A stretch of 64,000 bases of DNA, taken from positions 1,044,501 through 1,108,500 of the forward strand of contig BSQZ01000062.1 of the NCBI GenBank assembly GCA_033239005.1, written 5' to 3'. The notes beneath the pieces were generated by a model that searched no databases, had not been told where the DNA came from, and saw only the letters and a list, made by a program, of their open reading frames with translations. Below are positions 25,801-38,600 of the stretch, in pieces; position 1 is the stretch's first letter; every line of letters starts with the position of its first letter. The stretch is from Lamellibrachia satsuma. Its lineage: Eukaryota; Annelida; Polychaeta; Sabellida; Siboglinidae. The position numbers and the translations under genes are program-made.

Positions 25801-28800
25801 GCCCACCTGACGAGAATGCTGGAGTCTCTGGGAGTAAACACACTCGGGGTGTCAGACTGTGTGCACACGGCGAGACTGCGTCGTGATCGCTGCTTCCGAC
25901 CTGTGCTGCCACCAGATGGCGTAGTAGCCAAACTGCACCGTGTGGTGCGCGGTGAGTCGCTGCTGCTTAGCCTTGGGGAACTGCTGCGACGCTGGGCACT
26001 CTGGGAGATTCGCTTCATCACGGACATGAGAAGGAGGCTCTTGCTACTGCAGCTGCCACCTGGTGTGTTCGCACGTGAACCACTCCTGGAGTTGGCTTGA
26101 GACAGTGACTTTTTTGCACTGCTTGCATCTACAGGACACGATAAAGGAATGATATAATTGGCTGGTGTAACCATTAACTGGGTCTCTGGATTACGTCTAC
26201 ACCATTATGTTTGTTGAATGTGTTTTGTAAAAAAAATTCATCCATTCATAAATTTTTTTTTATTACAATAACACCATCTCAAAACACAATTACATTAATA
26301 ATTACATTATTAGTAACATTGGGTCAAACTTGCATTTATAAAAAATTAATTGGAATACATTCTCAATGCTCTTGAGAATTTGAGACAGGATGTAAGTGTG
26401 GCCGTCATTGGGACACGTGTGCTGCAAGTTCTGGACATGCTACACTGAAAAACATTCTTTGACAATAACTTATTACATAGATCCATTACAAGTCATAAGA
26501 CAGTTTAAAATGTATAGTTGTAAATTTGTAATTGACCCCAATGAGACATTTACCTTTACGCTGCACCACAGGACTGTGTACGGGACTATTGACACTGAAG
26601 AAGCCACCGTCAAACGTCTTCATCTCCTTTCCAACTGTGGCACCTTCAATCATCCCAACCTTGCCATCTTCCTCCTTCCCAACCTTGCCATCTTCCTCCT
26701 TCCCAACTGCAGCATCATCTTCCTTTCTTGCAGCACCACCTTCCTTTGTTCCGACCGCACTGTCTTTTTCCTTTCCACGGGCTCCACTGTCTTCCTGTCC
26801 ACCCGACCCTGCCTCCTTTCCTTCCTCCACCACTGCGCCCGTCTTCTGCTGTTTCATCTTTGCAAGGAAGGCTCCAAACTTAGACTTGGCCGCAGCCACT
26901 GGCTTCTTAGCTGCTGGCTTCTGCAATAGACAAACACCCAACGTCAACTACTGCATAACAGTAAATTTTAACCATTTTTATCTGCAATAAGAACTGGTGC
27001 GTTTGTTGCTCTACTTTCCGGAACATCCACCCATGCGTAGTTCACCGTATTAACCCGTTTTATGAGTCACGTGATATACCACATGATAGCCACAAGATAT
27101 GGCTAGCTTCCTGCAATGGCGGTAGCCAGGAATAGTTGGTTTATCTTGTCATTTTAATGAAATTTCAATGCACATTCTTTTTTTAAAACACACACAAGAT
27201 TTTAAAAGGCCAACTGGTCATGAATATAGCGGTTTACCGACATGAAAAGTGGAGTTTATTGACAATGGTGTAATGTGTGACAGTGGATTGACTTTGCCGT
27301 GTGTCAGATTAACCTCTGGAAGGTCAGTGCCAAGGAACCTATTTGATGGTGATGACAACGACGGGAATAACTTCCAAATTGTAAAATGGCCGATCCAGTA
27401 ATCTCTTACTGTATATTTGGCAATCTAGGCATGGAATTGTGTGGGAACATATCGACTTTGCCATGTGTGAGATCAACTTCTGGAAGATCAGTGTCAGTGG
27501 TGATGATGACAACTTCAAATTGATGACGTATTATAGTTTTTCAACTGAAATGTTCCTTTCGTAGTTATTCTAGTGATTGTTGTAAGATGTAGATGATGCT
27601 TGATTTGTTTTGAACTTCTGTACTGACATTTTACATGTTTACCAACAGAAAGTTATTAAACACATGTTGAAGTGTGAGAATGTTTTGTTTGTGCAATTCT
27701 ATTTTAATTTTTTATTTCAAACACTAAACATTTTTGAAAAGGCATGTATCTTAGCTTTCCTTTAGTATATATGACACATGTATAAATCATTTCATTTAGC
27801 TAGAACAATATAAATTTACGTAACATGTGCAGAATTTTGAAAATATGCCTCACTTCCCAGGTTGTGTCAGAAATACAAGCAGCAAATTTGACTGTTCAGA
27901 ATAAAAAGGGTAAACAGTAGTAAGTTCAAATATTGCAATTATAAAACTTTCCTATCCACTAGGCATCTGTAGCTTGTTGATGTGGGTGGCAACCATGCTG
28001 ACATGGATGGCAACCGTGTTGACATGGGTGGCAACCATGCTGACATGGGTGGCAACCGTGTTGACATTTTGATATAAAGTTAGTGGGCTGGATATCCCCG
28101 AATTAGTCAATGTGGTTGCAGTTCAAAAAAGCATTGCAAAGCTGACAGTGTACAATGACTGTACTCTACAATGACTCTTCTCTAACATACAAGAATTGTC
28201 CATATACAAACAAATATTTACCTTCCACGTTTATCTACGTATATACATAAATTGCTTTATAATAATTTCTGTGGTGTGATTGTTTCTGCAACTTTAAACC
28301 TGACCCTTGGTAAAGTCATATAATATAAAGATCATATTATGAGCGGTGGAAGTTTTATGTTTTTCTTTGTCAACACAACTTTAAACAGCAAAATATCTTA
28401 CTAAGACCCTAATTAGGTAAACTGGGGCTATACAAATATGTAAGAACTGCAAAGATCTTCCTAGACTAAAGTCCCTGGGTGATTCTTAATATGTCGATTC
28501 AACTGCAAATGCTGAACAACTGGGAGAGTTTATTGATAATAAATATTAGTGTTAATATATGTCAATATCATATCATCTAATTTGTGATTTGCTTAAATAC
28601 AGATCAAGCGATCTTCTCCAACATCAAGTTTATGATTTCACTGGCTTTAATTGTTTGTCCACCCCCATGGATCTCTACCATCGTGAGACATTGGCTTTGT
28701 ATGACCTGTGATGCGTCATAATGAAGTAGCAAGCAAGGTTTTTTTGAGGATGCCTTAGGGCCTTGGAAAAGAGGTCACCAAAATACAACTCTTAGAAAGT

Positions 28801-29600
28801 TCATAACATAAGCAGGGTCCAAATTTAGCAGGGATCCGTGGGTCCCTAGATTCAAAACTATTGGGGTCTGGTTGGCCCCTGAATCTGGGAATCCCGCTGG
28901 CCCCTGAAATTTGGTAAAAAAATACATTATCAGTGTGCATGATGTGCATTACGTAATTTACGAATCCCACTGAGGCGTTACCGGTGATGTCTTCAATTGA
29001 TGAGTCAAACATTTGCTGTAAGGTAAACAAACCCATTTGTGTGATGCCATTGAAACAAGAAAGAAACATGTATGATACAAAACACTTTTTTAGTGGCTGA
29101 CAGACGACCGAATAACCAATCATAGGCCGTGAACATTGTTGGACTCTCGATAAGCCAATGGCTTCCTTGTTCACTTGCCATCTGGGCCTTTGGCTTGGAT
29201 GGCAAATCTTGTTAAATTTTGTTAAATGATATATTTTAGTGGCTAGCTGGGCACATGATGATTTTCTGAATGCGCTATTGATTTTATTGGAGAAAACCAG
29301 TTAAGGTGATTCAACAGTTGCCTGACTATATCGCGAAATGTGATGTGCCAGGCAGCCAGAGAAAACACTACGGAGACAACAATAACTGTGCAGATGACAA
29401 GCCAAGGGCAAGAAGGTTGCGTTACAACGATCAAATTATACAGTGGCTTGGTATCGGCATTTGAGAATTCAAACAGCTACTCAGTCCTCTGCCAGAGTCA
29501 AACACTGTTTGTGTACTGACATTCTTCCTACACCTTTACTATTTAATGCTTGAAACTTATGATAATATGACAGTGTGTGTATATGTATATATATAAAATG

Positions 29601-29694
<94 letters not shown>

Positions 29695-32600
29695 CATACA
29701 CACACACATACGTTTTATATTTGGGCCCCCAGTTTTGGTGACGGACACCTAGATTCTGGAAAGTGGGGGTTTTGCTGGCTCCCACTAATTTTGAACTAAA
29801 TTCTATCCCCGATGAGCCAGTAACAAGACAAAGAAGAACAGACCTTCACAATCTTCTTCATCTTCGGCTGCTGCTTCTGTTCCTTCACCCAGTTGTTAGA
29901 CCTCAGTTTAGACAGCTCTGCAAACTTGTTGTCGACGTCTTCCACCTGAACAGGTATGAATAGAGATGACACTTAGACTTGGAATTCTACCTTTGTTACA
30001 TGTTAATAGGAGACGACAGCTTCAAATTGTCACATGCAACAGCTTCAAATAGAGAACATCAAGAGAACTCCAACAAGTCTCGGGAAGTTACACCTAGAAT
30101 TTCCTCGAAATATAAACAGTTGCTTATGTCACAACTTTGTATAGAAACAATCATACTGCTCGCCTATCGGACATTTATTTATTCAGACTTCAAGTGACAA
30201 TGCAAGGTAAAAAAAAATCACAAGAGGTTTGATATATGATGAGTTTATCTACAGATGACAATGACTTATTATGAGCATGAAAACATTAAATACCTATTAA
30301 AATATAAAGAAGATTTTATAAAATCTTTCTTATCCCAGACAGGGAGGTGTGTGGATCTTTTTTATTATTGCAGCAGTTTGTCTAACATAAGTGCTGCACC
30401 AACCTGGAAGTACACCATATCCCAGAATCCCTGCAGGTCTGTGCAGAGAGTTGCCTTCTCGCCGGTGCCAAACTCGCAGTTGTCGACGAGGCCACTGAAT
30501 TGTTTAAAGCGTTGTCGCATCAGCAGCTGTGCCTGGCCGACAGTCGTCCGGATCTGTCCTTCCACTGAGAAACAACACACACAGAGCATGAGATTAAACC
30601 CATGCATGTAATGTCGATCATTAGATGTACATTATTGCCAGTGCATTAGGCATGCTGTACAATTATTGTGCAGCAGAAAGTTAGGATGAACAAATTACAA
30701 AAACCCTTATAGCAACATCTGGTGTTTCTGGCATTAGTGGCTAAGTAGGATACCAACACATTGGCTAAATCTTCCTACGAACCCAGGCAATGGTCAAGCC
30801 CTTATTTGTGAATCCATTACCATGACCTCTTCTAGTCGTGGGCTTCAAAATGGCACTAAGTTGTCTCACATAACAAAATAAAAAGGTCTGTTTTGGCTGA
30901 CCCAAGAAGAGTAATACATGATGAATGAATGAGGTTTACTTTCAACACAAAAACACAACACAAACAAACAAACAATCACATATAGTGATGATGACGATGG
31001 TGAAATATTCATTTTCAACAATATTAAAAACAGAACGTGGAGTTCAATGAGGACAGGTGGACCCACCATCGTCCGAGAGGTTGTCTGTCGAGCTGATGAC
31101 CTTGTCCCACTTCTCACACTCTGTGGTAAGTCGCTTCGTCTCACTGACCAACAGCTCACGGAAGTATGACACATCATGTTCAGATGACATGTCATCGTTC
31201 GACTTTGCCTTTGCCGTGTCACCACCCGACGCAGCTGTGTCACCACCTGTAACAATTGTTTCACCACCTGCCTTTGCCATGTCATCACACAATACACCTG
31301 TCACAGCTGTGTCACCATCTGACGCAGCGATGTCACCATTGATTTCGCCAGCAGGTTTCTCTTGAGTTGCCAAGTCAGCAGGAGGAGTGCTCGGGTTCAC
31401 AGCACCTGTGCGGGCAACAAAGCCTTGTCATAAACTCTGCCTTAAAAACACCCTCATCAATTCACTTAGATTATAGACCATTGCAGATAAAGTTAGTTGA
31501 TGTTCAAATCTGAAGTGTAGTATTATGTTATGTCACATGTTGTTCGAAAGTATCATAGTATATAGAGCCATTGGCTATTTTTTCGCTGGTTTTTCACTGA
31601 ACCTGATCAAATAAAATTTAATGGTTTGTCCAGATTTCACCAAAACCAAATTTGCACAAATGAGCTAACCTGTTGTAGCCTTTATGTACGTTTGATTTTA
31701 TCATGAAATTAGACAAGCAAAAAATTTAATTGTGGAGGGACCTTTAATAGAACACGTTTCCACTGAATAAGACACAACCCAAAGTAGAAAACACCAGATC
31801 ACAAGTGGACGAGTAATTCATTAGCTTATCAAGAGTCCAACAACTTTTCATCTATGTGTTGTTTACCCCTGTCAGATGTTTGTTAATTGTGTTTTGAAAT
31901 ATTCAATTCTGTTTTGAAATTTTCCAAATATGAACTGTTTTATTAACACTAGGAGTGACCAATGATAAATTTCCACGGTGTACACAAATCAGAGTTATTA
32001 ACAAGGGTGCTTTAAAAAAAATCATAACATCGCTAATAATTATCGCACAAATGTGATTGAGGTTTATTACTCTTTATTATAATAAAATGATAAAAACTAC
32101 AGCATATATATCTTATCATGAGGATATTACTTTTTGAATTTAAAAAAAAAAAGAAAGCAACATTTTTATTTTCACCCTACCAAAATTGGCCGGAACACTT
32201 TTCGCACTGATCATGCAGGCCGAATTCGGCACAGCGGTCACTCCCAGTGAATAACTCCGTTTTCTGTACATGGAAATTTATCATTGGTCACTCCTAGGGT
32301 TAATACAACACGTAGCAATACCAGAACTACAAGTAGGAATGGTAAATGTCCTTGCCTGTTAGACTGACGTCAGCGAACGGATCAGCAGCAACAGACAGGT
32401 CCATGTCATCAAAGTTTGGCAGCTCAAGTGCAACACCTGAATTCACCACAAAAACAATTGACAAAATGTAAACATATAATTAATACAACAGCATGTACAA
32501 TTTGACAATGGGTTGATTGTTTGGCAATCGCCATAAAAATATTGCAATTTGTATAGCAATATGTGCGATGCTATATTTAGAATGTACATCACGATCTGGA

Positions 32601-35600
32601 CTACTGCTATCATTAAGCTGTCGTCTTACCATACCATATTGTCAAGTCAGGCACAATCTTAACCATGCCCCTCCCTTGAATGGAGGGTGTATAGATTTGA
32701 TGCTAGTTAATGCTCGTCTTCTCCCAACAGGAGGATGTGTAGAGCCACCTACCAGGCGTGTGGTGAAGCTTGGGTGTCCGCCGCCTCACCTCCACCATGG
32801 GGCTGTGCAGTAGTACATTGATGCTGCCGATGGAAACTCACATTAGAACATCCAGTTTGACTCAAGAATTTACTGTGATCATTAGATTGACATACTTGTG
32901 AACGTGTGAATAACCTTGTTATAGTATATACAGCCACTCTATTCCCTATTCACCAAATGTTGACCAGGCCCAGTCAAAATTAATTTAACAGTTTGTCCAA
33001 TGATTTCATCAAAACTAAATAACACATTTGTACAGATGACGAGCTAGCATGTCGTAGTGGACACTAGAGCCAGCATGTCGTAGTGGATACTAGAGCTAGC
33101 ATGTTGTAGTGGATACTAGAGCTAGCATGTTGTAGTGGATACTAGAGCTAGCATGTTGTAGTGGATACTAGAGCTAGCATGTTGTAGTGGATACTAGAGC
33201 TAGCATGTCGTAGTGGACACTAGAGCCAGCATGTCGTAGTGGATACTAGAGCTAGCATGTTGTAGTGGATACTAGAGCTAGCATGTTGTAGTGGATACTA
33301 GAGCTAGCATGTTGTAGTGGATACTAGAGCTAGCATGTTGTAGTGGATACTAGAGCCAGCATGTTGTAGTGGATACTCGAGCTTGCATGTCGTAGTTGAT
33401 ACAAGGAGACGAGTAAAAACTGAATGGTGGAAATAACTTTCTTCTGTCTGGAATTACGTGAGCTGCTTTTATGTATTGAGTTTATTATGATGACAGTATG
33501 TTTGAACACTAGCACGGGAGGCCAAGCTGGTGTACCAACATCAAATACAAACCTCTCTTCTGGCGAGAGATGTTTCAGAATGAGACTGTTACACTTTGGT
33601 GTTTTTTTGCTGCTACTGCCACTCAAGGATGCTGGGAGTCCTGCAGCGGTGTGCCGTCTTTGCCGTAGACTTCGCCCAGGCGTGCGGATGACAGCGGTGC
33701 TGGCCGGTGGGGGCATGTTCTCGGCATTCCCCTCGAGCATGTCTTTCAACGACATCACTGGTGCAGTGGTTGATAATTCATCAACATTGCTTAGCGTGCC
33801 TGTTGCCGATTCAACCGCCACATCGGCAGTCTCACAAGCGCCATTCTCCGGTATCAATTTTGGCACGGAGTTCTTTTCTGCAAATTATATAGTTATGACT
33901 TAGACCGGGTGGCAGTAAATCTCAAATAAAAAATCCTGTTTTGCAGCGGGACAACATCAACAAATACACAGGTCTGGTCCATTTCAATATATTGGGATGC
34001 AATAAAAAAATACCTAAAGGATAACCATGGGACGCTTTCAAAAACTAATAGAATTTCACTTTATCAGCAAACTATTGTACGCTATATTTTAGCTGTTTAT
34101 TTCAGCACAGTCATCCTGTGGTGGGGGCGGTCAATATTATGATTTTAAAGTGCATAAATGTTTCTTGCATACCTAGTGAAATGCCGTTTTCAAATGACTT
34201 AAATCGGGTTCACAATGTCAGTTTATTATTTAAACAATCATTTAATTTTGACGCCTACACACACGCATGCACACAGTAATTTGTAGAGGCACAACCTAAC
34301 CAGTAAGATAAATGTGGCTTGGTCAGCTGTAGAGCAGCCTACTCACCAGACTGGAAGACCGGGCGGACGGCAGAGACAGGTGGAGAGTGGACACAGGACG
34401 TCCTCTTCGGGACAACCTTTGGCGTAGAGCATCTGCCATGAAACAATGGAGACCAAGCTATCATCCTAGTTAGTTATTAGGCAAAATTTAGTTACACTGG
34501 TCTCGCCCGTGTTATTCAGCGTAACAGTCTGAGTTTTGGATGATGGTGCTGCCTATTGAGTAATATTGCTTCTAAAGCTGTGGAAAATACTTGGCTTATG
34601 TATTATGTTAGAAGCTAGCCCGACTCAGCTTTCAGTAGAGATCCAAGATAATTTTTTTATTTGTTTTGACAGCTAAAGTATTGGTACTTGCAGGGCATAT
34701 AGAAACTGCATAGGTTCTCAGAGACATCTTGTCCCATGACGTGTGTGACCAAACCAAGCACACATACATACATACCTGCGAGATTCGGTGATTGTGTCGA
34801 ATTTAGCGAACATGAAGCTATGGGCACTGACAGGACTCAACGGGTTGAAAACAATATGGGAGAGGTTGGCTGGCGGCGCAAACTCAAAGTTGTCGGGAGC
34901 AAAAGACGCAGACGATTCGCCTCGACCCCGAGTCACATGTTTCAGATCTGTACGCTTGTTGCTAGTCCGTCTTGTTGTCTTCGTCTGCTTAGAATTAGCC
35001 GTAACAGCAGGCGCTGGTGCTGCTCCTCTGGCCCTGGTCGACCGACTGGCTGGCGCAACTGGACGGGAAAGCAGATTAGCTTATATTTACATTGCAACGA
35101 AAAACCGTTCAGAAGAAGTAGTCGACACATAGCGTGTTTTTGTATACATCCAAAATGAGGTTGGCTGTTTTTTTCTATGTGAAGGTTTATAAAAAAAAAT
35201 ACTGCAGGAATTGAGAGTATGGAAATACTTAAACATGGCCACAACACAATAATGTGTCCCATAATGCAGTTATGATTTCATAACCAGACGCCTGCGATTA
35301 TGACGGAACTAGTTGTCTATGTCATGACATGGTCATCACGTACAAAATGGTGCATGTGGCGACAATGGAAATATTGAACGTATATGTTAAGTGCTGCCAT
35401 CCACCGTTCGTCATTGGAAAAGGAATAAAACTGTAGGAGCTCCTTCCACCTACATCTAACTCTTAGGATATAGCGGGGTCTGTACACTTTTGAAGATATG
35501 AAATTCAAGGCTATTCAATGCTATTTAAAAAAGAAATTCAATACTCTTTTCTTTAATAATCAACAGTCACGTCAGTTATTTCACTGCTTTGTGACTGTTC

Positions 35601-38600
35601 AAACCACGTCCACATTTAGAGTTCATTCACTGTTTGTCATTTTACGTTTACATCTGCGTGAGTGTCATCGCGTCCAGCATCAAGTCGCCCGTAGCCTCTG
35701 CACTGTCTGCCAGTTCGTCAGACGATTTCATCAGGGCAGCAGTGATATTGTCCAGTCGTCGCTTCTTGGCCTCTCGTTTATCACGTTCATCGGCTTCCAG
35801 TTTTCGCTTGGCGTTGCAGTCTGAGTCAATTGCTTCTATTTCTCATCTTCCAGATATGCCATGTAGTGCTGTCTCGCCCCTTGTGCATACGACAGCATTG
35901 ACTTGGTGATACGCACATCACACAACCCTCCAGCTGTCGCGATTACATCATAGACAACTCGTTGTGATACCACCGATGCCTCTTGTAGATTTTCCACAAC
36001 AAGCTGGCTGTTTATTGAAAATCCTCTCTCAACTGTGGCCTGTCTCTGTGATAGAATCAGCAGCTTCTTGGTGACAGGCCACAGCCCCCCAAAGTAATCA
36101 GATCCTTTCATTCGGATGGACAGGAATGTGTCCAGCCTGTCATTGTCAGGGTAAAACTCCTTAAATGCGCTGTTGTTCGGCGTAAAATGACCTCGTCCAT
36201 GAATGCAGCAAACTGCCATCCGATTAAGTGGCAGTCGGCTTTGTTCACTTGATGCAGGTCAGCAAGCTAGTGCAGCTTGAGACGCATCCATGGGAGTCGC
36301 TGGCCATCATTCGTGGATCCAGACAGGCCAGATTTCGGGTCATCACATACATGAGTGGCGACTTCACTAGCAACATGTCAGTGGCAGCGACCAGTGACTT
36401 CATGCAGTCATCCCGGAAACGCATTTGTGCCAAGTCACTGCATTTCTTGGTTGCGGCAAGTTCTTTCAACACCTTTGTTATGGGGAAACAAACTTCACAT
36501 TGCCGACGTGGCCTGTAGCACAGGTGTAGTAATTTATGGCCAATGTCAATGATGGCGCATGACCGACCGGCTTGATCATGTTGATTTACGATTATGAAGA
36601 TTTTTGGTTAAAATTTCGTTTTCCACGTGTTTCATTACAAAAATCTTTTTTCTTTAAGTTCCAATTAAATAATATGAATATTTGTTTGTCTATATGTGAA
36701 TAAAACGCTTTCTTTGATCAACAATTTTGCTGAGATTTTCTTTGTCTTGCAAACAATTGCAGAAATTAGGCACATTTCACCCCCTAGTTACCGATAATTT
36801 CGCATATGCAAGGCTGCCATGTTGTACATATAAATTTAGCTCATTCTCCTGGTTATGAGACAGTCGTATCTCCATCGATAAACACTCATTAATATGCAGC
36901 CAATCAGCGTTGAAATGCCAGCTATATCATTACAGTTATTGCCTTTTATGGCCCGCTGATGCACAGATTTGCACTATCTTGATTCTGATTGGCCAATGGT
37001 TGACCTTTGACCTTCCAGCTAGCGTCAGCATAGCATCAAAGATGGCGGCTTTCTGAGCTTCGATTTCGTTCAGTGCATTCAAACTGTTTACAACTATAAA
37101 TCTGCAACAATGGAGAAAAATTGTGTCAAAAAACAGCATGTGGCACGACAACATCATGAATTTGTTCTCCAGCAGAACAGCTAGGAAGCAATGGCGAGTT
37201 TTGCTTGATGTCAACAACGGCAATGGTGATACTGGCGGTGCCCGGTGGTGGCTGTTGCAGCTAGCGTCGGTATGGCGTAAGATGTGGCGACTTTTTGAGC
37301 TTCGTTTTCACTCAGTACATTCAAACTGTTTACAATTCTCTATAAAACTGCGACAAAGCGGGAAAGACTGTATCAAAAATTGTGCACGAACAGTGCCTTG
37401 AAAATGGCAAACAATTGTGTATTTACAGTGCAACAGCATATTAGCAAGTGTAAAGGGGTGCCACCCATTCTGCCGTCATTAAAACTGCCCATATAGAGCA
37501 TGTGTGAGCATATTCTGTTCTTGTGACATTATGTTTGATTGTGCTTGAACATAATGCCTTGAAATGGGTATGTCGTGTGTTTCGATACACAACGTATTTC
37601 AAATGCGGTTTTTCTCTGAATCTCTATTTTTCACGTTCATAAAGTTTGCACGGAACAACCGTTTCATGTTTTTCACAATTTTTTTGTACATACACTGTAT
37701 ATGTTAGTCCAGACAACGTATCAGAAGATAATATGCATGTGTCACGTTTTTAGGAGGTGGGTTTGTATCTGAAAAAATTTGAAAAAACATAAAATTTATA
37801 AAAATAAAAAATTCTTTTTTTTCCAGATTTATTGGACATACAGTCCTATTGTCATTTTAAAAAGTTTTAGCCATGAGGTAATCAAATTTGTAAAAAGACA
37901 TTTTCATAGCATGTCCACTGCAAACCCACAACTCCACGGCAAACCCACAATTCCCACTCAAATCTCAACTACCAAATTTTATCAGCAAGACATTTCAATC
38001 GACTGACTTTTGAAGAACTGGTCCACCTGACAAGAAGTTATATTTTCCTCACCTTCTGTGGCAGCCTTGGGCTTGTTGTTCGAAGGTCGTGTTGATGACC
38101 TCCTAGTGCCTGATGGCCCAGATGCCTGAATTGTAAACACATATGGCATGCGATTACTAAGTACAAGGGCTGCATATGAACTTGTTTAGAAGCCTCAAAC
38201 TTCTCTGTAAAATCATAAACAGTTAAGTTAGTCAACACACACATTTCATGCTGCATCACATATAAATAACACATACGTTGATCAGATCATAATAAATCAA
38301 TTATCTCCAAGCTAACTATGACACAAATTTGCATCATGGTTAAAAGAAGTATTTGACGACCACTATCATCAGTGGCTTCTCTGTACCGTAACGATCACTA
38401 CCAACGGAATCAACTTCAGCATATTTACGTTTGATTGTTTGGGACGCGTGGTGTTCACCTTGCCCGTAGTGCTGGTGCGTCCTTGTGCACTCCTGGTGCT
38501 TGCTGCAGGGGGCTTCGCAGCTGCAACAGATGCCCGGGTCACACGCCGCTCTATCTTGACAGGCGGCGCATCAACATGTTTACGCTGCAACAGATCAGGA

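Noticed and set aside
33551..33560. DLGAP5 exon 7 donor at GAGAG followed by GTTTGT
   Set aside because: It leaves phase 2, and the next exon would then hit a stop (TGA) after four codons. The donor GATGTTG followed by GTACAC at 33535 gives the required phase.
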